DNA of 64,000 bases from JBCCXL01 sp039191605 (GTDB taxonomy: Bacteria > Acidobacteriota > Thermoanaerobaculia > Multivoradales > JAHZIX01), in contig JBCCXL010000003.1 of NCBI GenBank assembly GCA_039191605.1, positions 186,001 through 250,000 of the forward strand. The letters run 5' to 3'. Below the pieces are notes generated by a model, which was not told the DNA's origin, did no database searches, and saw only the letters and a list, made by a program, of their open reading frames with translations. The stretch's first letter is position 1. Each line of letters starts with the position of its first letter. The position numbers were made by a program, and so were the translations under genes. This document shows positions 16,606-25,582 of the stretch, in pieces.

Positions 16606-17384
16606 AGCCGTGACCGAATCGCCCAGAGATCGGGGAAGAGGGGCTGGAAAAGGGTGGTGCGCAGGTAGCCCGCGCCGCTGGAGCCGCCGGTCCCCTTTTT
16701 GAAGCCAATGGTGCGCTCCACCATCTTGACGTGGCGATAGCGCCATTCCTGCAAGGCCTCGTCGAGATCGACGAAGCGTTCACAGAGGTCCCGCACCTTG
16801 GTTTCCTTCTGTTCGTGGTAGATCTCCACCAGTAGATCCTGCAGGGCCTCGGACTCCGGGATAGGCTGTCGGCGATCCCGCCGCAGGAGCTCCTCCGGAA
16901 CCTGGTAGCCCTGGGCCTCGAGATAGTCGAGGAAGGAATCCCACAGGCTGGGCTCTTCGTACACTGCTTCGATACTCGCTCGCTCCTCGCCCTCGTAATG
17001 ACGCAGCACGCCTTCGCGGCGATGGCCGAGGAGAAACTCCAGGACTCGGAATTGAGCGCTTTGAAAGCCGCTGGCGTTCTCCACTCGATCGCGGAAGGAC
17101 AGGAAGGAGGTGGGGGTCATGGTCTCCAGCACGTCGACCTGGGCCACCATCGTCTTGAAGATCGTCAGGATTCGCTTGAAGGTCGCGAGGCTTTGGGCGG
17201 TGGCGCCTCTCTCTAGCGCTCCTCGCAATCCCCGAACCTCGTGGATCACCTGCTTGAACCACAGCTCATACACCTGATGGATGATGATGAAGAGGGTCTC
17301 GTCATGCTCCGGCGGGTCAGACCGCAAGCGCTGCAGGTCGAGGAGCTCGGGGACGTGGAGATATTCACCGTATGTGAGGCTCAT
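16602..17384 (-). CDS. kynA: tryptophan 2,3-dioxygenase
   Basis: This heme enzyme (260 aa) opens the indole ring of L-tryptophan to N-formylkynurenine, the first step of the kynurenine pathway. The N-terminus MSLTYGEYLHVPELLDLQ and the block DETLFIIIHQVYELWFKQ carry the substrate-side histidine and aromatic residues. The C-terminal block RHVKMVERTIGFKKGTGGSSG contains the proximal heme histidine and the substrate-binding GTGGS loop. It is the first gene of a two-gene minus-strand operon with kynU (4-bp overlap). A GAGGAG ribosome site lies 5 bases before the ATG. Kynurenine formamidase and kynurenine monooxygenase are absent here, so the local product would be anthranilate if deformylation occurs elsewhere. 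Confidence 0.96.
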   Translation of the reverse strand: MSLTYGEYLHVPELLDLQRLRSDPPEHDETLFIIIHQVYELWFKQVIHEVRGLRGALERGATAQSLATFKRILTIFKTMVAQVDVLETMTPTSFLSFRDRVENASGFQSAQFRVLEFLLGHRREGVLRHYEGEERASIEAVYEEPSLWDSFLDYLEAQGYQVPEELLRRDRRQPIPESEALQDLLVEIYHEQKETKVRDLCERFVDLDEALQEWRYRHVKMVERTIGFKKGTGGSSGAGYLRTTLFQPLFPDLWAIRSRL

Positions 17385-17700
17385 GAAAGCTCCTCGGCCC
17401 TCTCCTGACTGACTGACTAACTGCCAGGCGGGGCGGGCGGGTTGAACTTTGGGTGTCTCAGGGGAGCGCAGCAGAGCTCGGCGTTACAATTCCCTCGCCT
17501 CGCTCTGCTGACTGTTTGACGAATCTCCGGCAGGCTACCGTCTCCCTGGATCTCGGGTCAACGCACAGCCTGCTCTCCTGCTGCCGCTCTCCTACTGAGT
17601 AGCGGGAAGGCCTCGGCCCCAAAACTCTGAACCGCGCCACTGCGGCGCCTTCCCATGCTCTTCAACGTACCCGGAGAAGGGCGCTGAATAGAGGCTAGCG
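17385..17700. other. divergent intergenic region kynA / maeB
   Basis: This 316-bp gap contains three CTGA tandem repeats (17405-17416) and a 9-bp inverted repeat, CAGCAGAGC at 17469-17477 and GCTCTGCTG at 17502-17510, separated by 24 bp that include TACAAT (17485). It should hold both promoters, but no convincing -35/-10 pair is seen on either strand. Confidence 0.5.
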
Positions 17701-19962
17701 ATGACCGACTCTCGCCGTAAGGACGCTCTCGAATATCACTCCCGCGGTCGCAAGGGAAAGATCCAGGTAGTTCCTACCAAGCCGACGGGAACCCAGAAGG
17801 ATCTTTCCCTGGCCTATACCCCGGGGGTTGCGGTGCCCTGTGAGGAGATCGCGGCGGACCCTCTCAAGGCCTATCGCTACACCGCCAAGGGCAATCTGGT
17901 GGCGGTGGTGAGCAACGGTACGGCGGTGCTGGGGCTGGGCAATATCGGTGCGCTGGCGAGCAAGCCGGTGATGGAAGGCAAGGGGGTGCTCTTCAAGCGC
18001 TTCGCGGATATCGATGTCTTCGATCTCGAGCTCGCCACCGAGGATCCGGAAGAGTTGATTCGCGCCGTGAAGCTGATGGAGCCGACCTTCGGCGGGATCA
18101 ACCTGGAAGACATCAAGGCCCCAGAATGCTTCGAGATCGAGCAGCGTCTCAAGGCGGAAATGTCGATTCCCGTCTTCCATGATGACCAGCACGGGACGGC
18201 GATCATCTCTGGAGCGGCCTTGCTCAATGCCCTGGAGGTGGCGGGCAAGAGAATCGAAGACGTGCGGGTGGTGTTTTCCGGCGCCGGTGCCGCCGCCATC
18301 GGCTGCCTTCGTCTCTACCTACGACTGGGGCTGCGCAAGGAGAACGTTCTCTTGGTGGACAGCCGCGGAGTGGTGCACACCGAGCGGGAGGGTCAGCTGC
18401 CACCGATCAAGGCGGAATTTGCGGCGGAGACCGAGCGCCGCACCCTCGCCGAAGCGCTGGACGGGGCGGACGTCTTCGTCGGCCTCTCCGTCGCTGGGCT
18501 GGTGACCCAGGACATGGTGCGCTCGATGGCGGACCACCCCATCGTCTTCGCCATGGCCAACCCCGATCCAGAGATCGGCTACGAAGAGGCGAAGGCGGCG
18601 CGGGAAGACGTGATCTTGGCCACCGGACGCAGCGACTACCCAAATCAGGTGAACAACGTCCTCGGCTTTCCCTTCATCTTCCGCGGCGCTCTAGACGTCA
18701 GCGCCCGGGAGATCAACGAGCCGATGGTGGATGCCGCGGTGCGTGCCCTGGCGGCGCTGGCGAAGGAAGACGTGCCCGACGCGGTGCTCAAGGCCTACGG
18801 CCTTAGCAGCCTTCGCTTCGGCGCCGATTACCTGATCCCGAAGCCCTTCGATCACCGGGTCTTGCTCACCGTATCTCCGGCGGTGGCGAAGGCGGCGATG
18901 GATTCCGGAGTGGCTCGCACGCCGCTGCCGGATCTCGATACCTACCGCCACTATCTGGAGACCCTGATCTCTCGTCGTCTCGAGCTGATGCGGGGCATTC
19001 TGGATCGGGCGAAGCGCGACCCTCAGCGAGTGGTGTTTCCCGAGGGGGAGCACGAGAAGGTTCTGCGCACGGCGAAGATCCTGGTGGACGAGGGCATCGC
19101 CCATCCGGTGCTCCTGACTCAGCCGGAGCTGATCGAGGACAAGCTGAAAGAGCTGGATCTACCGCTGGATCGAGTGACGGTGGTCAACAGCTTCGAGTCG
19201 GCGAAGGCGGAGGAATACGCCCAGGCTTTTCACCATCGCCGCCGCCGGGATGGCGTGACCCTGGAGGACGCCCGCCGCCGGATGCGGTCGCGGAACCTCT
19301 TCGGCCCGATGATGGTGGAAATGGGGGACGCGGACGGGCTGATTTCTGGCTTGACCCAGGACTATGCAGAGACGATCCGGCCGGCGCTGCAGGCGGTGGG
19401 CACCGAGCACGGGGTGAATCGAGTGGCGGCGGCCTACATTCTGATCCTCAAAGAGCGCCTGATCTTTCTCGCCGACACCAACGTCAACATCGATCCAACG
19501 GCGGAAGAGTTGGCCGAGATCGCGATCCTGACGGCTCGATTCGCTCGCCGTTTCGAGGTCGTGCCGCGAGTGGCGATGCTGTCGTTCTCGGACTTCGGCT
19601 CCAATCGCCACCCCCTGACCCGCAAGGTGCGGCGGGCGGTGGAGATCGTCAAAGAGCGGCGACCGCAGCTCGAGGTCGATGGCGAGATGCAGGCCGATAC
19701 GGCGCTGGTGGAGGAGATCCTGCACGAGAATTACAGCTGGAGTGATCTCACCGGTCCGGCCAACGTGCTGATCTGCCCTGAGCTGCAGAGCGCCAATATC
19801 GCCTACAAGCTCATCTGGCGTCTCGCCGATGCCGAGGCGGTGGGTCCGGTGCTGCTGGGGATGGGAAAACCCATTCATGTGCTCCAGCGGGGAGTCGAGG
19901 TGCAGGACATCGTCAACATGGCTGCCCTCTGTGCGGTGGATGCGCAGGAGCAGGAGAGTTGA
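17701..19962 (+). CDS. maeB: NADP-dependent malic enzyme with C-terminal phosphotransacetylase-like domain
   Basis: This enzyme (753 aa) decarboxylates malate to pyruvate and makes NADPH. Residues 1-430 are the malic enzyme part: SLAYTPGVAVPCEEI, the metal/substrate block FGGINLEDIKAPECFEIE, DDQHGTAIISGAALLNAL and the nucleotide motif VFSGAGAAAIGCLRLYLRLG (pattern only). Residues 430-753 are the phosphotransacetylase-like domain (VVFPEGEHEKVLRTAKILVDEG, then MLSFSDFGSNRHP), which in MaeB proteins is catalytically silent and regulates the enzyme by acetyl-CoA. The length equals E. coli MaeB (759). The ATG follows AGAGG at a 6-base distance. It is monocistronic, divergent from kynA. Confidence 0.96.
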   Translation: MTDSRRKDALEYHSRGRKGKIQVVPTKPTGTQKDLSLAYTPGVAVPCEEIAADPLKAYRYTAKGNLVAVVSNGTAVLGLGNIGALASKPVMEGKGVLFKRFADIDVFDLELATEDPEELIRAVKLMEPTFGGINLEDIKAPECFEIEQRLKAEMSIPVFHDDQHGTAIISGAALLNALEVAGKRIEDVRVVFSGAGAAAIGCLRLYLRLGLRKENVLLVDSRGVVHTEREGQLPPIKAEFAAETERRTLAEALDGADVFVGLSVAGLVTQDMVRSMADHPIVFAMANPDPEIGYEEAKAAREDVILATGRSDYPNQVNNVLGFPFIFRGALDVSAREINEPMVDAAVRALAALAKEDVPDAVLKAYGLSSLRFGADYLIPKPFDHRVLLTVSPAVAKAAMDSGVARTPLPDLDTYRHYLETLISRRLELMRGILDRAKRDPQRVVFPEGEHEKVLRTAKILVDEGIAHPVLLTQPELIEDKLKELDLPLDRVTVVNSFESAKAEEYAQAFHHRRRRDGVTLEDARRRMRSRNLFGPMMVEMGDADGLISGLTQDYAETIRPALQAVGTEHGVNRVAAAYILILKERLIFLADTNVNIDPTAEELAEIAILTARFARRFEVVPRVAMLSFSDFGSNRHPLTRKVRRAVEIVKERRPQLEVDGEMQADTALVEEILHENYSWSDLTGPANVLICPELQSANIAYKLIWRLADAEAVGPVLLGMGKPIHVLQRGVEVQDIVNMAALCAVDAQEQES

Positions 19963-20321
19963 GCTGAGTCTTTTTGCTGTCTCCACGGTCTTCGAGGCAC
20001 ACCGTCTCCGCTAGTTCTTAAGAGTCATCTTTAGGCCCTCGTATAGAGGCTTTGCTCTAGGGTTTGGTAGCATCCCGTAGATGCACTCTGGAGATGCACT
20101 GTGTTGGTTCTACCTCTCGACGGACGTTCTGGCTCGTCTCTCCCCACTCCTCGGTGACTCCGAGGGCCACGGCGGGATCATTGCGCGGCATCGCGCTCGA
20201 CCCAGGCCCCGAAGACTCTTTCTCGACCTCAGAAGCCTGAATCCCAAGGGAGAGGTTCTCGGTCGAAGGCGATGACTGCCCTCGGCGTTCGATAGCCCTC
20301 CCCTCCCAGGAGGAATTTCCT
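19963..20321. other. intergenic region between maeB and the CsgG-like gene
   Basis: This 359-bp gap has no supported gene. The only structure noted is a direct repeat AGATGCACT at 20079-20087 and 20092-20100 (period 13). A strong AGGAGG ribosome site ends the region, 8 bases before the ATG at 20322. No clear promoter hexamers or terminator were recognised. Confidence 0.4.
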
Positions 20322-20951
20322 ATGTCTCGACTCCGTATCCTTTCCATCGCCACCGCTCTGCTGATGCTGGTGGGCGTCTTCGCCGCGATGCCGGCGGACG
20401 CCAACGAGAAGCCGCGGATCGCCGTTCTCGAGTTCGTCAACAAGGCCGAGAACACCTGGTGGTACAACAGCGGTGGTGCCGCTGCCCAAGACGTCTTTGT
20501 CACCGAGCTGGTGAAGAGCGGCAAGTTCCGCGTCATCGACCGTGAGCGCCTAAGCGCCCTGATGCGAGAGAAGAACCTCTCCCTGAACGGCGATATCGAT
20601 CCCGCCACCGCGGTGCGCGCCGGCAAGCTGCTGGGCGTGGAGTATTTCCTCACCGGAGCGGTGACCGAGTACGGCCGCACGGAGTCCAGCGCCCGCGGCG
20701 GCCGCATCGGTAGCGTCGGTGGCTTCAGCGCCGGCCGCACCAGCTTCGTGGCGGCTCTCAACGCTCGCATCATCGATTCCGAGACCGGCGAGATCCTGTG
20801 GGCCGACGAGGCCCGCGGGGAGGACAAGAAGTTCCGCGTCTCCGTCGGCGGCTTCGGTGGCGGTGTCGATCGCGATCAGCGGATGTTCGACAAGGTGATG
20901 CGCCCGGTGATCGACGAGCTGGTGGCCAGCATCAAGAACGCCGATCTCTGA
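20322..20951 (+). CDS. secreted CsgG-like protein
   Basis: This exported protein (209 aa) has a signal peptide at residues 1-27 (basic SRLR, then a hydrophobic stretch, then MPADA cleavage). The mature part begins PRIAVLEFVN and continues with FVTELVKSGKFRVIDRERLSALMREKNL and AGKLLGVEYFLTGAVTEYG, the pattern of the CsgG/curli-assembly superfamily (PF03783). Members bind or form outer-membrane assemblies. Here there is no lipobox cysteine and the length is shorter than CsgG (about 277), so the pore-forming loops are probably absent. A glycine-rich segment (about 125-140) interrupts the domain. An AGGAGG ribosome site and a downstream hairpin terminator mark a single-gene unit. Its exact role is unknown. 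Confidence 0.82.
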   Translation: MSRLRILSIATALLMLVGVFAAMPADANEKPRIAVLEFVNKAENTWWYNSGGAAAQDVFVTELVKSGKFRVIDRERLSALMREKNLSLNGDIDPATAVRAGKLLGVEYFLTGAVTEYGRTESSARGGRIGSVGGFSAGRTSFVAALNARIIDSETGEILWADEARGEDKKFRVSVGGFGGGVDRDQRMFDKVMRPVIDELVASIKNADL

Positions 20952-21050
20952 TCCCCTCGCTGGAGGTAGTCGGTGACTGCTTACAGAGACTGCTTGCTAC
21001 CCGGGCAGATGTTCTACTGAGCAGAGCGCAGAAGCTTCCGCAAAAAAGAG

Positions 21051-21082
21051 AAAGGCCCGCGCCATTGGCGCGGGCCTTTTTT
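21051..21082. terminator. intrinsic terminator, probably bidirectional
   Basis: A 13-bp perfect stem (21051-21063 with 21067-21079, 3-nt ATT loop) is followed by TTTTTT on the plus strand and preceded by an A-rich run that becomes T-rich on the minus strand. It lies between the convergent CsgG-like and pseudokinase-TonB genes and can serve both. Confidence 0.95.
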
Positions 21083-21157
21083 CGTTGTGTATCCAGGCGC
21101 CTCGTACTCGGAGAGGGTTTGTCCCCAGAGGCTGTCCTTGGATTGGGGCGTTGAGTC

Positions 21158-23140
21158 CTAGATCCGGAAGTTGAAGCGCAGGGTGTGCCACATCTTCACC
21201 GGCACGCCTCGCTTCGTCGCGGGGCGGAAGGTGGAGCGCTTAGCGGCAGCGATGGCGGCATCGTCGAGGCCGAAGCCTGCCTTCTTGCCCACCAGCTCGG
21301 TGCGGTCCACCTTGCCGTTCTCGTCCACCAGGACCTTCACCACGATCACCGCCTCACGCTTCATGCGCAGGGCCGCGGGGGGATAGCGGGGAGTACCCTT
21401 CTCCAGGGTGCGCGGCGGGACGACGCCGGGTCCGGCCTCTACCAGCTGTCCCCGGGTCACCTTCGGTTCGGGGGCGGTGGCGGGAGTCGAGACCGCCGCG
21501 GTGGGGCGCTCGGTAGAGGGCGGTGGCGAGGTCTGAGAGCGGGTCTCGACTCGCCTAGGGGTCGTGGAGGTCGTTCCGGGCTCCGCCTTGCGAACCTGGG
21601 CGACCCGAGTGGGGGCGGTGGGATCGGCGTTCTCCGATTCCTTGGTTGCGGCGGCGAGGGCCTCCTCTTCCTTCTTCTTAGCGTCAGCCTCTGCGGCGAG
21701 TCGGGCGGCTTCTTCCTCCGCGTCCTTCTCCGCCTGGAGTCGGGCCGCCTCTTCCGCTACCCGCTGCTCTTCCTGCTGGCGCTGCTGGTCGACGGCGGTG
21801 CGGGCATCCGCCAGCTGGCGCTCCAGCTCCTTCTGGCGCTGTTCGTACTCCCGGGCCAGCTGGTCCCGCATCTCGTCGCTCTTGGCTTCCATGTTCAGCG
21901 CCAGCTGCTGCTGCATCTCCTCCATCTTGGCGAGGATCTCGGCCTCCGTCGGGCCCGCTGGCTCCACCGGTGCCGGGGTTGTCACCGCAGCGGGGGCGCT
22001 CTCTTCGGCGGCGGGGGCGAAGAGCTGGAAGTAGGCGGCGCCGCCGGCCGCCAGTAGCACCAAGGCGGCGACCAGGGCGATGAGAGGCCCCTTGCTGGAT
22101 TTACTCTCCGGCTGTTCCTGGGCGGCGAGATCCGCCGCCTCCATCACGATCGTCTCGGTGCCGGCCTCAGCCTCCAAGGCAACGGCGGGAGGCAGATTGG
22201 GCTCGATGGTCTTCTCCACCTGAATCTCTCGCGTCTCCCGCTCGATCTCCTCGCGGAAGAGGCTATGCATGAAGAAGGCGAGATTGAAGGTGGTGGGATT
22301 CTGCTGCAGCTGAATCATCAGCTGACTGATCGCCTTATGCCAGCTCACCACGTCACCGATGCGCTGGTCGCGGGGCGCCAGGGAGCGCTTCAGCAGAGTC
22401 GCGATCTCCGCCGGGAGAGGCTCTCCGGTCTCCGCCAGGGTGGCGATATCCACCCGCTGACCGAAGGTCGCGTCGGGGCTCTGGGCGTAGGGTTCGCCGG
22501 TGAGAAGCTCGTAGAGGATGACGCCCAGGGAGTAGACGTCGTCGCTCTTCGCCGGGGGCTGCCCGGCGAGGGTCTCCGGCGACAGGTAGCGTTCCAGCTG
22601 CTGCATGCCGGGATTGCTCGGCGCGAGCTCGCGGAGCCCGGGGGAGATTTCGAAGCCGAGACTGCGGGTCTCGCCCTCATTGGAGATCATCACCAGATGA
22701 GGAGTGACGAAGCCGTGGACCACCCGGGAATCGCGGAAGCGATTCTCGTAGGCGTTGGAGAGGCCGAGGGCGATGCGCTCACTGATCAGCAGCGCATGAT
22801 CCATCGGCACCGGATTGTGCTGCCGCTGGGCCTGGACCAAGAGGGCCGCGACGTCTTTGCCGGAGATGTAGTCGTAGGCGACGAAGGCGGTACCGTCGAT
22901 CTCGCCGAAGTCGACTCCGTGGCCGAGGTTGGGGCTCTTCAGCACGCCCTGAAGGTCGGCGCGGTCAGAGATGCGCTGCCACAGCTGATGGGGGAGTCCA
23001 GTGCCGTTGAGTACCCGAAGCAGAACGACCTGCTCGATTCCCTGGGCGCCGAATCGGCCCGCCCGGAAGGTTTCGCCCAGGGGGTCCTCTCCAAGCTTCT
23101 TCAGCAGGACGTAACTCCCAAAACGTTCTCGGGTATTCAT
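21158..23140 (-). CDS. pseudokinase - transmembrane - coiled-coil - TonB C-terminal fusion protein
   Basis: This 660-aa inner-membrane protein joins two unrelated modules. Residues about 7-280 follow the bacterial Ser/Thr kinase fold (SYVLLKKLGEDPLGETF, then DVYSLGVILYELLTGEPY), but catalytic residues are lost: the VAIK lysine position reads LLRVL, the HRD loop reads VHGFVTPHL, and DFG reads LGFEI. It should therefore be a pseudokinase. A membrane segment at about 367-390 (LIALVAALVLLAAGGAAYF) is followed by a long Glu/Lys/Arg/Ala-rich coiled coil (420-510), a Pro/Thr linker, and a TonB/TolA-like C-terminal domain (GTPRYPPAALRMKREAVIVV, then KRSTFRPATKRGVPV). The start at 23140 was chosen because MNTRERFGSYVLL fits the kinase start. 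It is convergent with the CsgG-like gene. Confidence 0.88.
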   Translation of the reverse strand: MNTRERFGSYVLLKKLGEDPLGETFRAGRFGAQGIEQVVLLRVLNGTGLPHQLWQRISDRADLQGVLKSPNLGHGVDFGEIDGTAFVAYDYISGKDVAALLVQAQRQHNPVPMDHALLISERIALGLSNAYENRFRDSRVVHGFVTPHLVMISNEGETRSLGFEISPGLRELAPSNPGMQQLERYLSPETLAGQPPAKSDDVYSLGVILYELLTGEPYAQSPDATFGQRVDIATLAETGEPLPAEIATLLKRSLAPRDQRIGDVVSWHKAISQLMIQLQQNPTTFNLAFFMHSLFREEIERETREIQVEKTIEPNLPPAVALEAEAGTETIVMEAADLAAQEQPESKSSKGPLIALVAALVLLAAGGAAYFQLFAPAAEESAPAAVTTPAPVEPAGPTEAEILAKMEEMQQQLALNMEAKSDEMRDQLAREYEQRQKELERQLADARTAVDQQRQQEEQRVAEEAARLQAEKDAEEEAARLAAEADAKKKEEEALAAATKESENADPTAPTRVAQVRKAEPGTTSTTPRRVETRSQTSPPPSTERPTAAVSTPATAPEPKVTRGQLVEAGPGVVPPRTLEKGTPRYPPAALRMKREAVIVVKVLVDENGKVDRTELVGKKAGFGLDDAAIAAAKRSTFRPATKRGVPVKMWHTLRFNFRI

Positions 23141-23247
23141 TGGGTCTCCAGAGCCGAGGAATAACCTCTCGGCCAAATTAGGGTTTCATGAGATCCAGGA
23201 CTGGAGTCCGCCCGATTTCGTGGAGTCGAGATCGAGGGGCTAAATAG

Positions 23248-23275
23248 CTTATATTGACGACTTCTTTTGATACAA
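23248..23275 (-). promoter_or_regulatory. sigma70-like promoter for the pseudokinase-TonB gene
   Basis: On the minus strand TTGTAT (23275-23270), a 16-bp spacer and TATAAG (23253-23248) lie in an unusually AT-rich patch about 108 bp upstream of the start at 23140. The placement and AT-richness support a promoter; it is not verified. Confidence 0.5.
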
Positions 23276-23424
23276 CAGCGTCTCTCCCCTGTCAACGAAT
23301 CTTCTGCTTTCAGGGGAATATCTACTCGATTAGGACGAGTCCCTTTCGGCTGGGCGGCATGGAGCTGCTTCGCACAGTGCTCCGGGGCACCTCTTCGCGG
23401 GCGTGAATCTCAAGGGGCCGTGCC

Positions 23425-24543
23425 TTAAGGGGGTGTTGGCTTGCCTTCGCTTTCGGCCTCTTGCTGCTTTTGCTGGCGCTCTTTGGCCCAGCGTTCCCGC
23501 CAATAGCGCTTTTGCCAGCGATCCACGTTGCGGTTGTGCTCGGCGAGGGTGCGGGCAAAGACGTGGGAGCCGTCGTTGCGGCTGACGAAGTAGAGGTAGG
23601 GGACGTCCGCCGGTCGCGCCGCCGCCTGCAGGCTGCCGAGACCGGGGTTGGCGATCGGTCCCGGGGGGAGGCCGGGATAGACGTAGGTGTTGTAGGGATG
23701 ATCGAGGCGCAGGTCCGTGCGGCGGATGTTGCCGTCCCAGCGCCCTTCTAGGCGCAGCGCATAGATCACCGTCGGATCGGCGTAGAGAGCGATGCCGCGC
23801 TCGAGGCGGTGGGCATAGACCCCGGCGATGATCGGCCGCTCGTCCTCGAGCTGGGCTTCCTTCTCCACGATGCTGGCCAGGGTGACGACCTCTCGCACCG
23901 AGGGGCGCTCGCCGTCTCGGGGGAGCAGGGGCTCGACCTGCTGAGTCCAGCGCTGGCGAAAGGTGCGCACCGTGGTCTCCACGATCTGCTCTTCACTGGT
24001 GCCGCTGGCGAAGCGGTAGGTGTCGGGGAAGACGTAGCCTTCGAGATTCGGTGCTTCCGGGTCGAGATCCGAAATCAGCGCTGGGTCACGGAGGTAGCGA
24101 AGAAAGGCGTCGCGATCCCCAAAGCCCTCGGTGGCGAGGTGCTCGGCGATCTCCTCTAGAACCAGGCCCTCGATGAGGGTCACCGGTCGGGTGATGACCT
24201 CCCCGCGAATCATTTGATCGAGCGCCTGGGGGGCGCTCAGGGGGCTGTTGAAGCGATATTCCCCCGCCCGCAGCGGGGGGTCGCCGAGAACGTGAATGAG
24301 GTAGAGGCGGGCGAGATCGGCGTTCTCGATCACCCCTTCCCCTTCCAGCCGCTGGAGAATCTCGCTGACGGAGGTTCCGTTGGCGATGGTGACCTCCGCG
24401 GTAGCGGTCTCCCCATAGGGCTGATGGAAATGATGCCAAAGCCAGGCGGCTGCGCCAGCGGCGGCGAGGGTGAGGAGAGAGAGAAAGGCGATCGCCGCCG
24501 CCAGGCGTCGCCGCCGAGGGGAAGTGCCTCGTCGTGGGCTCAT
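23425..24543 (-). CDS. mltG: endolytic murein transglycosylase MltG (YceG-like)
   Basis: This inner-membrane lytic transglycosylase (372 aa) cuts nascent peptidoglycan strands and sets their length. An N-terminal membrane segment (AIAFLSLLTLAAAGAAAWLW) precedes a LysM-like subdomain (VTIANGTSVSEILQRLEGEGVI). The catalytic core has the conserved glutamate in TLASIVEKEA, followed by RPIIAGVYAHRLERGI and PTVIYAL. The end, NPGLGSLQAAARPADVPYLYF and SHVFARTLAEHNRNV, is diagnostic. A charged Lys/Gln/Glu tail of about 30 residues is unique. The ATG overlaps the stop of ruvX by 4 bp (24540-24543), reproducing the conserved ruvX-mltG neighbourhood of many bacteria. Confidence 0.96.
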   Translation of the reverse strand: MSPRRGTSPRRRRLAAAIAFLSLLTLAAAGAAAWLWHHFHQPYGETATAEVTIANGTSVSEILQRLEGEGVIENADLARLYLIHVLGDPPLRAGEYRFNSPLSAPQALDQMIRGEVITRPVTLIEGLVLEEIAEHLATEGFGDRDAFLRYLRDPALISDLDPEAPNLEGYVFPDTYRFASGTSEEQIVETTVRTFRQRWTQQVEPLLPRDGERPSVREVVTLASIVEKEAQLEDERPIIAGVYAHRLERGIALYADPTVIYALRLEGRWDGNIRRTDLRLDHPYNTYVYPGLPPGPIANPGLGSLQAAARPADVPYLYFVSRNDGSHVFARTLAEHNRNVDRWQKRYWRERWAKERQQKQQEAESEGKPTPP

Positions 24544-25031
24544 GAGTCTTCTTTCTGGGCTGAATCTTCTTTATGGGCTGGGGGAGGAGGATCGCTCGGG
24601 TTCTTCGCGAGACGCTGCCGTCGGCGCTCGGTGAGCACTTCTTCCAACAAGATTTGAGCTGCCATGGAATCGATGCGGTGCGGTTGTCGCCGCAGGTTCA
24701 CGCCGGCGTCCCTCAACCTCTCTTCCGCCTCCACGGAGGTGAGGGTCTCCGGCACCAGCTGGATCGGGAGTTCGATCGCCGCCTGCAGCTTCTTGCCGAA
24801 GGAGCGCACCCGCTGCGCCATGGGGCCGGCGGTGCCGTCCGGCAGCAGGGGGTCCCCGAGCACGATTTCCTCCACGTCTTCCTCTTCGATGGCGACACGG
24901 ATCACCGCGATGAGCTGCCGATCGCTTTGCCGCAGCACCGTGTCGTGGGCGAAGGCCACTCGCTCCTCCGGATCGCACAGGGCGAGGCCGACTCGGCGTT
25001 CTCCGAAATCGAGGGCGAGGATGCGGCTCAT
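24540..25031 (-). CDS. ruvX: RuvX/YqgF pre-16S rRNA processing nuclease
   Basis: This RNase-H-fold nuclease family protein (163 aa) is implicated in 16S rRNA 5'-end maturation and formerly annotated as a Holliday-junction resolvase. The first strand ILALDFGERRVGLALCDPE carries the catalytic aspartate. The middle GDPLLPDGTAGPMAQRVRSF, the block PETLTSVEAEERL and the final IDSMAAQILLEEVL are the other three family blocks, including the last acidic residue. Length is slightly above the norm (138-150) because of a Pro/Lys/Glu-rich tail overlapping the mltG start. It is the first gene of the minus-strand pair; its promoter lies in the 551-bp gap shared with the thiolase gene. Confidence 0.94.
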   Translation of the reverse strand: MSRILALDFGERRVGLALCDPEERVAFAHDTVLRQSDRQLIAVIRVAIEEEDVEEIVLGDPLLPDGTAGPMAQRVRSFGKKLQAAIELPIQLVPETLTSVEAEERLRDAGVNLRRQPHRIDSMAAQILLEEVLTERRRQRLAKNPSDPPPPAHKEDSAQKEDS

Positions 25032-25582
25032 AGTGAGAAGCCTCGAACTGACCTCTGAGCCGGACCCGGCGAGGAGCGGTAGGAAGGCTTCCGGAGGCGA
25101 GCCTCAGCGCGCCGCGGACGAGCCTCGATGAACCGGTCGAGAGAGGAGCCCTGTGCTAGCATCCAGGCTTCTGGACGAGGCGTTGGCGGGGGCCCAATAG
25201 ATCGCGACTGCCGCCTCGACAGGGACGCTGATTCTCGCTTCGTGGCAGCCCTCCCGGACTCGAATCGCCCCCCCTCGAGCCGTCTCGGGCTGCTTCGCCA
25301 TCCGTCGATTCCTTCCCTTGCAGATCGTCCCCCATCCTGCCGTGCGGATCGCTCGCGGAGAGGGCCGCGCCTGCTCATTCCAGGGCGAATCGAATCGATG
25401 TTCCCCTCGCCTTGCCGCTGGAGCTGGCAGCCGCCGCACAAGCCCAAGAGAGGGGGAAGAATCACGAGACGAGGCACTGGCGCTTGCCCGCCGGTGACCC
25501 TGCGCTTCATACCTTCTCGACAACTTGCCACGGCAACCCCGCACCTAGGGTTTCTATGGCTTACAATTCTCCCGGAGTCATC
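25032..25582. other. divergent intergenic region ruvX / thiolase
   Basis: This 551-bp gap contains no gene that I can support. Open frames on both strands lack family similarity and ribosome sites. A lone TACAAT (25562-25567) just before the thiolase gene has no matching -35 element. GGAG at 25574 supports the thiolase start. Confidence 0.5.
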
